64,000 nt of DNA from Sulfuricurvum sp. GTDB lineage: Bacteria; Campylobacterota; Campylobacteria; Campylobacterales; Sulfurimonadaceae. Position 1 is the first letter of the stretch, and every line of letters begins with the position of its first letter. The stretch is from assembly GCF_028710345.1 (NCBI RefSeq), contig NZ_JAQTUH010000002.1, forward strand, positions 124,001 through 188,000, in the 5' to 3' direction. Shown one piece after another: positions 58,252-64,000 of the stretch. The translations under genes were made by a program, and so were the position numbers. Below the pieces are notes generated by a model. That model had not been told where the DNA came from, ran no database searches, and worked only from the letters and a program-made list of their open reading frames with translations.

Positions 58252-58708
58252 GTTAAAAGCAAAAGTATACAAAGCGCAAAGTGAGGGGGATATCGCCTCA
58301 TTGTATGTTCTCGAAGCGCAGGCGCATGAGACATTTGATGAAGATACCCTCATGGCGTTTTATGCCAATATCCTCGATTTGGCGTTGGAACGTATGACCA
58401 ATGCGTTGGAGAATATGGAGCGTCTTGATATGAATGAGGTGCAAGATTTTGCGACCTTGCGGGCGTTGTATGAGTATGCGATTGAACATTACAGTGCGGG
58501 AAGTGCCCATGATGCGAGTGCGTTGTTTGAAGTGATCGGGGGATTGAGTAAGGATGAGCCGTTTAATACCGCGATGAAGATTCATCAAGCCGCGTGTGAT
58601 GCGAAGATTCCGTTTGATGATTTTATCGAAGAGTATGTCGATATGAATGCGACTCAAAACGGCGGAAAATTTTATATCAGTTATTTTAAAAAGGAAATTT
58701 CACAATGA
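58244..58708 (+). CDS. Small acidic alpha-helical protein of unknown function
   Basis: 154 residues, overlapping the aminotransferase by 8 bp and murC by 4 bp, so firmly in the operon. Acidic and mainly helical (EGDIASLYVLEAQAHETFDEDTLMAF, TLRALYEYAIEHYSAGSAHDASALFEVIGG). It resembles conserved hypothetical proteins found beside murC in the group. No catalytic motif is visible. Confidence 0.8.
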   Translation: MDELKAKVYKAQSEGDIASLYVLEAQAHETFDEDTLMAFYANILDLALERMTNALENMERLDMNEVQDFATLRALYEYAIEHYSAGSAHDASALFEVIGGLSKDEPFNTAMKIHQAACDAKIPFDDFIEEYVDMNATQNGGKFYISYFKKEISQ

Positions 58709-60015
58709 AAATCCACTTTATCGGAATCGGCGGAATCGGTATTTCGGGACTAGCAAAATACATGCGTTTTAGTGGGCATGAGGTGAGTGGTTCGGATATG
58801 AAAGATACCCATATCACAGAGCTGTTGCGCAAGCGTGGGATTAGTGTGTTTATCGGTCATGACGCACACAATATCCCCGAAGATTGTGATTTGGTGATTC
58901 ACTCAGCGATTATCAAACCCACCAATTCGGAAGTGGTTGAGGCAAAGCGTCGCGGTATCGAAGTATTGCACCGACGGGATGCATTGCTCCGTATTCTCAA
59001 TGAGAAAAAAGTATATGCCGTATGTGGTGCGCATGGAAAAAGTACGACCACGGCGATTTTAGCGGCTATCATGGATGGGAGTGCGATTATCGGTGCGGAG
59101 TCTAAAGGGTTTGGTTCAAACGTCCGTTATGATGGGAGTACCGATGTGTTGTTGTTTGAAGCGGATGAATCGGATGGGAGTTTTCTAAACTCCAACCCGT
59201 ATTGCTCTATCGTCACCAATGCGGAACCTGAGCATATGGAGTATTACAACTACAATATCGACGAGTTTCACCATGCTTATCAACGTTTTATTGAGATGGG
59301 GAGCGTGCGGGTACTCAATGCTGAAGACCCGTTTATGGCAACTCTCACCTGTGATGCGTTGCGTCTCTATCCGAGTACCGATATTACGAACATTACCTAT
59401 ACGCTCATCGATGATGAACCTTATACCCGTTTTCATCTCAAAGGGTTCGGTGAGTTCGAGGTGTGGGGATTCGGTGAACATATCGCGATGGATGCATCTT
59501 TGGCGATAATGGCGGCGGCTCAGAGTATGAGTATCGCCTCTATCCGTGTCCATTTGCTCAATTTCAGAGGGATTAAAAAACGTTTTGATGTGATTTTTAA
59601 AGGCTCTGATCGTGTCATCGTCGATGATTATGCCCACCATCCGACCGAAATCAAAGCGACAATGCAATCGCTCAAAACCTATGCCGAACTCAAAGGGTTT
59701 AAACGGGTTATTGCGATTTGGCAACCTCATAAATATTCACGCACCGTGGATAATTTACCGGCATTTATCGAGTGTTTCGAAGGGGTGGATGAACTGGTTA
59801 TCCTCCCTGTATGGGCGGCGAGTGAAGAGCATCGCGATATCGATTTTGCGGGGAAATTTAGTCGTTATAACCTGATTTTAGCCGATAAACTCCACCGTGC
59901 AGGCGATACCATCGAGGTAATAATCGGAGATAGTGTCCATACCACGTACGATAAAGATCTCATCGTCGGTTTCGGAGCAGGGGATTTGACCTATCAACTT
60001 CGGGGAACCAAGTGA
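58705..60015 (+). CDS. murC: UDP-N-acetylmuramate--L-alanine ligase
   Basis: 436 residues. Adds L-Ala to UDP-MurNAc in peptidoglycan synthesis. Rossmann motif FIGIGGIGISGLAKYM, P-loop CGAHGKSTTTAIL, EADESDGSFL and DDYAHHPTEIKAT. Slightly shorter than the E. coli enzyme (about 491). Upstream AAGGAAATTTCACA. Confidence 0.97.
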   Translation: MKIHFIGIGGIGISGLAKYMRFSGHEVSGSDMKDTHITELLRKRGISVFIGHDAHNIPEDCDLVIHSAIIKPTNSEVVEAKRRGIEVLHRRDALLRILNEKKVYAVCGAHGKSTTTAILAAIMDGSAIIGAESKGFGSNVRYDGSTDVLLFEADESDGSFLNSNPYCSIVTNAEPEHMEYYNYNIDEFHHAYQRFIEMGSVRVLNAEDPFMATLTCDALRLYPSTDITNITYTLIDDEPYTRFHLKGFGEFEVWGFGEHIAMDASLAIMAAAQSMSIASIRVHLLNFRGIKKRFDVIFKGSDRVIVDDYAHHPTEIKATMQSLKTYAELKGFKRVIAIWQPHKYSRTVDNLPAFIECFEGVDELVILPVWAASEEHRDIDFAGKFSRYNLILADKLHRAGDTIEVIIGDSVHTTYDKDLIVGFGAGDLTYQLRGTK

Positions 60016-60028
60016 GATTATACGCTCG

Positions 60029-62248
60029 ATGAGTCACCTCTCTACTAATCTCACTGAGCTTTTTGCGAAGCTCGATCTTCTTGCGCATCTGCAAGCACTG
60101 GAACATTTTTTCTCCCGTTCTCAAAGCATCGCACTCCAAGGTGACCAAGAGCGCCATTTTCGCTACATCGATGCACTCGATGCGTTAGAGTTTAAAGCAC
60201 CTCCGAAAAGTGTCTCGTTTGAGGGGAGTATTAACCATCTCAAAAAACAGGGTGTTTTGCGGTTTGAGGATATTTTCGAGATTATTAAAATCGTCCGTTA
60301 TTTTCGTCATTTGCGTAATCATGAGTTTTCCGGTTTAATCGGCGAATGGATGGAGACGATTCGTATCCCCGAACAATTTAGCGAGATGGATGAGTTTTTC
60401 GATGAGGGGGGGAATTTTATCGAATCGCGTGATGAGGAACTTCATAGAATTGGACATCGGATAAAAGCGATTAAAACCGAGATTAACGAATCGATGAAAC
60501 GGCTCTTGCACACCCAAAAACTTCACCCTTATCTCGTTGATACCCAAATCCACTATATTAATGACGAAGAGTGTTTGTTGGTACGGGGCGGTTTTAATCA
60601 CGTCCTCAAAGGCTCTATCGTCGGACGGACGGGGGCAGGGTTTTTCTATGTTGCTCCCGATTCAGTGCTCAGGTCTAAAGAGCAGTTGCGCTATGTGAAT
60701 CAAGAACGAGACACGCTACTCTATGCCTATGCGAAAAAATTTAGTGCGAAACTCTCTCCTCTCGTCCCTTTTATCGGATTTATTGATCGTGAGTTCGAAC
60801 GGTATGATCACTATCAAGCGCGTGTTTTATTTGCCCGTGCTCATAACTACGCGATTCTCAAACCTCAAAACAACAGTGCTGTGATTCTCGAAGAGTTTTC
60901 CCATCCCGCCATCGCCAAACCCAAACCCATCAGTGTCGAGTTTCGCGGTAACTTGCTCATGATTACTGGGGTTAATGCGGGGGGTAAAACGATGCTTCTC
61001 AAATCGATCATTAGTGCATGTGCAATGGCGAAATATCTCATCCCGATGAAAATAAACCCCCACAAATCACGGATAGGGAGTTTCAAACGTCTCGAAGCGG
61101 TCATTGACGATCCTCAAAGCGTGAGCAACGATATCTCCACCTTTGCGGGGCGGATGGTGCAGTTTAGCCATCTATTCGAGCACAAAAGTGCCCTTGTCGG
61201 GGTGGATGAGATCGAACTCGGAACCGACAGCGACGAGGCGGCGGCACTCTTTGCCATCGTCCTCGATGAGCTGATCAAACGTGGTCAAAAGATCATTGTC
61301 ACCACCCACCACAAACGGCTCGCCGCATTGATGGCGGATCGCGATGATGTGGAGCTGATGGCGGCATTGTACGATGAAGAGCGCCGTCTTCCGACCTATG
61401 AGTTTTTACAAGGGGTGATCGGCAAGAGCTACGCGTTTGAAACCGCCGCCCGATATGGGATTAACCCTGCCATTATCACCCGCGCCAAATCGCTTTACGG
61501 TGAGAACCACGAAAAACTGAGCGTCCTGATTGAGCGCGGCAGTGAGTTGGAACGGGAGCTGAAACGGAAAAACCGCGAGGTGGACGAGCGGCTCGAAACC
61601 CTCAAATCCCAAGAAGCGGCACTCAAAGAGGCGAGGGAGTATTTGCGCGTTGAGCTGGATGCTGAGAAATCGAAACTTCGCGCGGGGTATGATGAAGCGA
61701 TCCGCGAAGCCAAAGAGGCGGCGCGGGGTCATGATATGGCGGCAATCCATAGACAGCTCAACAAGGCACAGGCGAAACTCCCGAAACCAGAGCCGATCAA
61801 AATCGCGGAACCTGAACCGATCCGTTATGAAGTAGGGCAGAGCGTAAAATACCGCACTCAGCGCGGAACAGTCGTCAGCGTCGGAGCCAAAGATGCGATG
61901 ATCGAGGTGGAGGGGATGCGTTTACGGGTCAAACTCACCGATTTAAAACCCAGTGGCAACCTCCCGAAAAAACCGAAGGTGACGGTAACGTCGCAGATCG
62001 AGCAAAAAAGCGGTCTGAAACTTGATCTTCATGGTCTGCGGGGCGAAGAGGCGTGCGAGCGGATGGATAAGTTCCTCTCCGATGCGCTCTTGCAGGGATT
62101 CGATGAGGTGATTATCTATCACGGGATCGGAACGGGTAAACTCTCCTATGCGGTCAAAGAGTTTCTAAAAGCTCATCCGAGTGTCAAAAGCTTCACCGAT
62201 GCCCCTCAGCATTTGGGGGGATTCGGGGCGAAGATCGTCCGTCTCTAA
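60029..62248 (+). CDS. mutS2: MutS2-type ATPase with C-terminal Smr domain
   Basis: 739 residues. Core and clamp region, Walker A TGVNAGGKTMLLKS, Walker B VGVDEIELGTDSDEAAALF, a long charged coiled coil (about 500-590), a KOW-like segment (GQSVKYRTQRGTVVSVGAKDAMIEVEGMRLRVKL around 608-641) and the Smr nuclease domain with LDLHGLRGEEA and HGIGTGKLSYAVKEFL. In H. pylori MutS2 blocks homologous recombination; in other bacteria it rescues stalled ribosomes. The GC content is visibly higher than the window average. Confidence 0.96.
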   Translation: MSHLSTNLTELFAKLDLLAHLQALEHFFSRSQSIALQGDQERHFRYIDALDALEFKAPPKSVSFEGSINHLKKQGVLRFEDIFEIIKIVRYFRHLRNHEFSGLIGEWMETIRIPEQFSEMDEFFDEGGNFIESRDEELHRIGHRIKAIKTEINESMKRLLHTQKLHPYLVDTQIHYINDEECLLVRGGFNHVLKGSIVGRTGAGFFYVAPDSVLRSKEQLRYVNQERDTLLYAYAKKFSAKLSPLVPFIGFIDREFERYDHYQARVLFARAHNYAILKPQNNSAVILEEFSHPAIAKPKPISVEFRGNLLMITGVNAGGKTMLLKSIISACAMAKYLIPMKINPHKSRIGSFKRLEAVIDDPQSVSNDISTFAGRMVQFSHLFEHKSALVGVDEIELGTDSDEAAALFAIVLDELIKRGQKIIVTTHHKRLAALMADRDDVELMAALYDEERRLPTYEFLQGVIGKSYAFETAARYGINPAIITRAKSLYGENHEKLSVLIERGSELERELKRKNREVDERLETLKSQEAALKEAREYLRVELDAEKSKLRAGYDEAIREAKEAARGHDMAAIHRQLNKAQAKLPKPEPIKIAEPEPIRYEVGQSVKYRTQRGTVVSVGAKDAMIEVEGMRLRVKLTDLKPSGNLPKKPKVTVTSQIEQKSGLKLDLHGLRGEEACERMDKFLSDALLQGFDEVIIYHGIGTGKLSYAVKEFLKAHPSVKSFTDAPQHLGGFGAKIVRL

Positions 62249-62254
62249 GTATCC

Positions 62255-62316
62255 GCCGTCATTCCCAACTCGATTGGGAATCCATTTCTCCGTCATCCCG
62301 TGCTTGATACGGGATC
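62255..62316. repeat. Two tandem palindromic intergenic repeats
   Basis: CGTCATTCCCAACTCGATTG(GGAATCCAT) and CGTCATCCCGTGCTTGATAC(GGGATCTAT). Each has a CGTCAT lead, a palindromic stem (ATTCCCAA/TTGGGAAT at 62261-62281; ATCCCGT/ACGGGAT at 62295-62315) and a similar tail. This matches a repeat type common in many bacterial genomes; the first stem could also terminate the mutS2 transcript. Confidence 0.7.
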
Positions 62317-62410
62317 TATCCCCTTTCCCCTTGCAAACTTTCGCATTTCATAGTAGAATCTTTAAAAATATGTTATCAATTGTTTATATAATCAAGTGAG
62401 GAATTTTATA

Positions 62411-62728
62411 TTGCGACACTATATATTTATAATCATTTTCGTATTTAACTTATCTGGTTGTTATACACTTAACCAAGAAAAGTTAGAAACATATGTAACC
62501 AATAATGTTGCGTCTGGAATGAGTCTATCGAGCGTATCAATATATTTGGAAGAAGATGGTTTTACATGTGATAGCCAAAGTTTCAAGCCAATAATATCAT
62601 GTACAAGATCATTTAATAATTTTTTGACTCTACAAAATTGTCAAGAGCGAATTAATCTTTATCCTGATCAAACTTATACAAATGTTGAAAAAGTTGAACC
62701 CATGCAAATAATGTGTGTTGGTTTCTGA
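62411..62728 (+). CDS. Small lipoprotein of unknown function
   Basis: 105 residues from TTG 62411, chosen because GAGGA precedes it; GTG 62396 in the same frame would add 5 residues. Lipoprotein signal with lipobox FNLSGC, then a small domain with three further cysteines (FTCDSQ, IISCTRS, LQNCQERIN) plus a final MCVGF. TLNQEKLETYVTNNVASGMSLSSVSIYL resembles a BamE/SmpA-like start in layout only. AT-rich compared with mutS2. No clear partner. Confidence 0.6.
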   Translation: MRHYIFIIIFVFNLSGCYTLNQEKLETYVTNNVASGMSLSSVSIYLEEDGFTCDSQSFKPIISCTRSFNNFLTLQNCQERINLYPDQTYTNVEKVEPMQIMCVGF

Positions 62729-62730
62729 TC

Positions 62731-62801
62731 CCTCATTCCCACTTTCGGAGTGGGAATACAGACTAATGCTACACATTGACACTTAGGAGAGTGGGCGCGA
62801 G
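62731..62801 (+). repeat. 71-bp intergenic repeat, copy A
   Basis: Begins CCTCATTCCCACTTTCGGAG and ends GGAGAGTGGGCGCGAG. The first part is a perfect 9-bp hairpin (ATTCCCACT/AGTGGGAAT, 62735-62757). Aligns without gaps to copy B (63401-63471), about three-quarters identical. The 5' part resembles a CTCGTTCCCACG-type repeat known from many gammaproteobacteria. Confidence 0.75.
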
Positions 62802-62838
62802 TTACAAAAAAGTTATATTGGAGGGATGGATAAATTCT

Positions 62839-63381
62839 ATGTATAGATATTTTTTTATTATTGTGAGTATATTTATATATTTTACATCTATGCAAGCTTC
62901 TCAAATTGTAGAGTCTACTGATATCGGAGGAAAAGTTGGTATTGTACGTGCCGAACTAATGGAGATTGAGAAAAATGAGTACGTAACGTATGCAGAAATA
63001 CGTTTATTTCATGATCAAGCTACTATCCCATTTCAAAGGATTGCAGTCGATGTTGAAATTGAAAGACCATATTTTGAATTCGTTGATCTTAATGGTGATA
63101 CTTATAAAGATTTAGTGTTTTATCGAACATGTGGTGCTGGATACCAATGTGTCGGCCCATTTCCATTCGCCGGCGATGTATATATATTTAATCCTGATAG
63201 AGAGAGATTCGAAGCACTTTCAGCTCTTTCTGAACGAGGTGAAGTTCAGTCAGCTAAGAGAAAAGGCTGTGCTACTGTCTATTACAAAAGTGGTCTTTCT
63301 GGGTATACAACAGAAACTTGGTGTATTGATAAACGTTCATGTAGTGGTTGGAAACTAAAGTCACTTGATGGTGGCGAATAA
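62839..63381 (+). CDS. Small secreted protein with an EF-hand-like DxNGDxxxD motif
   Basis: 180 residues from ATG 62839; the frame continues upstream for 21 codons through the 71-bp repeat, but the signal peptide MYRYFFIIVSIFIYFTSMQA begins at this ATG. The mature part carries VDLNGDTYKDLVFYR, the DxNGDxxxD Ca-binding loop seen in FG-GAP/XAC2610-like proteins, and six cysteines (TCGAGYQC, GCATVYYKSG, WCIDKRSC), so a disulfide-rich exported domain. Bracketed by two direct repeats. No function assigned. Confidence 0.68.
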   Translation: MYRYFFIIVSIFIYFTSMQASQIVESTDIGGKVGIVRAELMEIEKNEYVTYAEIRLFHDQATIPFQRIAVDVEIERPYFEFVDLNGDTYKDLVFYRTCGAGYQCVGPFPFAGDVYIFNPDRERFEALSALSERGEVQSAKRKGCATVYYKSGLSGYTTETWCIDKRSCSGWKLKSLDGGE

Positions 63382-63400
63382 TAAAATAGAAAAATCTTGC

Positions 63401-63471
63401 CCTCGTTCCCACTTTACAAGTGAAAATGCAGGTGGTTGCTACACACTCACACTCGGGAGAGTGGGAGCGAG
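63401..63471 (+). repeat. 71-bp intergenic repeat, copy B
   Basis: Begins CCTCGTTCCCACTTTACAAG and ends GGAGAGTGGGAGCGAG; same orientation and length as copy A (62731-62801). The central part TGCTACACA and the end GGAGAGTGGG are conserved. Copy B is more divergent in the hairpin right arm. Confidence 0.75.
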
Positions 63472-63541
63472 AAACTTTAATACACCATGCTACCCATACA
63501 AAAGTATTGCTAATTTATAAAATAGATGATACACTTACTGC

Positions 63542-63820
63542 ATGAAAAAGACCAAATTCGATTGGGATGAAAATAAAAATACTCAAAACCAAGAAAAGCA
63601 TCATGTCTCGTTTGAACATGCTCAATATGCTTTTGCGGATGAGAAGAGAATAATCGCAGAGGATTTGGAACACAGCCAAGACGAAAAGCGGTATTTTTGT
63701 ATCGGTAAAGTAGATGGTGAAATACTCACTGTGCGATTTACCTACAGAGATAACGTCATTCGGATTTTTGGTGCAGGATATTGGAGAAAAGGAAAAAAAA
63801 CTTATGAAGAAAACCGTTAA
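63542..63820 (+). CDS. brnT: BrnT-family toxin (ribonuclease) of a type II toxin-antitoxin pair
   Basis: 92 residues. BrnT layout: FDWDENKNTQNQEKHHVSFEHA near the N-terminus (the usual FEWDxxKNxxNxxKHGVSFExA), IIAEDLEHSQDEKRYFCIGKVDGEILTVRFTYRDNVIRIFGAGY, and a final basic KGKKTYEEN. BrnT is a RelE/BrnT-fold ribonuclease that arrests translation. The ATG lies after a leader with only weak Shine-Dalgarno match. Overlaps brnA by 17 bp. Confidence 0.88.
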   Translation: MKKTKFDWDENKNTQNQEKHHVSFEHAQYAFADEKRIIAEDLEHSQDEKRYFCIGKVDGEILTVRFTYRDNVIRIFGAGYWRKGKKTYEENR

Positions 63821-64000
63821 ATATACAGATGAACCAATCGGAGATTTGAAAATTGTAGCCGATTTTTTGCCTCCACCAAAAGATTTGATTTTTAAAGATG
63901 ACACCGTCAAAATCACCATTTCATTGACCAAAGAGAGTGTTGAATTTTTTAAAAAAGAGGCAGAAAAACATCATACGCAGTATCAAAAAATGATACGAAA
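63804..64000 (+). CDS. brnA: BrnA-family antitoxin (5' part, cut by the right edge)
   Basis: 66 codons visible from ATG 63804 with no stop before 64000: MKKTVKYTDEPIGDLKIVAD, FLPPPKDLIFKDDTVKITISLT and SVEFFKKEAEKHHTQYQKMI. The FLPxPxxLxxKxxxVKITIxLxxxSVxFFKxxA pattern is characteristic of BrnA, a ribbon-helix-helix antitoxin that represses its own operon with BrnT. GGAAAAAAAACTT precedes the ATG inside brnT. Confidence 0.85.
   Translation, partial: MKKTVKYTDEPIGDLKIVADFLPPPKDLIFKDDTVKITISLTKESVEFFKKEAEKHHTQYQKMIR

Noticed and set aside
59185-59730. 181-codon minus-strand frame inside murC
   Set aside because: murC on the plus strand has all family motifs across this segment; the minus frame is a shadow with no recognisable domain.

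Overview
The window reads as chromosomal DNA from a member of the Campylobacterota (epsilonproteobacteria), probably a free-living Sulfuricurvum/Sulfurimonas-like organism. This is inferred from gene order and protein character; no database was searched. The supporting blocks are rplU-rpmA-obgE-proB-fmt-birA-parA-parB, then an ATP synthase operon with paired b'/b subunits, then tolQRAB-pal-cpoB-slyD-fabD-mtnN-ttcA. Histidine kinases with the GEMI..IAHQWRQPL H-box and promoters of the GCTATAAT type also fit. The window is dense core genome; accessory character is confined mainly to the two ends.

Layout. 1-2005 (-): N-terminal 668 residues of a large DUF4347/RTX-repeat secreted protein that runs off the left edge. 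2261-5325 (+): a sensor kinase with two periplasmic solute-binding domains and its response regulator. 5374-11516 (-): a complete MarR-regulated RND efflux operon (marR, adaptor, pump, outer-membrane factor) with a visible operator. 11739-17482 (+): ribosomal proteins, ObgE, proline, initiator-tRNA formylation, biotin ligase and ParAB. 17548-23295 (+): F-type ATP synthase. 23301-27752 (+): Tol-Pal envelope system. 27828-32247 (+): slyD, an unusual NtrC-like AAA protein, fabD, a nitrilase-fold amidase, mtnN and a ttcA homologue, convergent with mutY (-).

33280-37039 (+): pgaBCD for poly-N-acetylglucosamine, with no pgaA porin visible. 37204-39972: yigZ, a transglutaminase-like protein, and a DUF3137/lemA pair (-). 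40373-41040 (-): six tRNA genes in which an Asp-Val pair is duplicated. 41178-48154: cinA-like gene (-), then ileS, an unlisted 41-codon membrane protein, gatA and guaB (+). 48254-51613 (+): metY, metX, xseB and a nitrilase-fold protein that appears to have lost its catalytic Lys and Cys. 51615-54258 (+): an orphan 7TM sensor kinase and a ThiF-family protein. 54255-55054 (-): a lipoprotein cytochrome c and an Ala/Pro repeat lipoprotein. 55333-62248 (+): second polysaccharide deacetylase, membrane protein, aminotransferase, small acidic protein, murC and mutS2.

62249-64000: a small accessory patch with palindromic intergenic repeats, two small exported proteins, a 71-bp direct repeat bracketing one of them, and a BrnT/BrnA toxin-antitoxin pair cut by the right edge.

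No phage, IS element, integrase, CRISPR array or rRNA was seen. The most unusual items are the nitrilase pseudoenzyme (50822), the NtrC-like protein lacking the GAFTGA loop (28312), the TtcA homologue lacking one cluster cysteine (31489), the tRNA-Glu with C33, the overlapped 41-codon gene between ileS and gatA, and the hairpin-rich cinA-ileS spacer.
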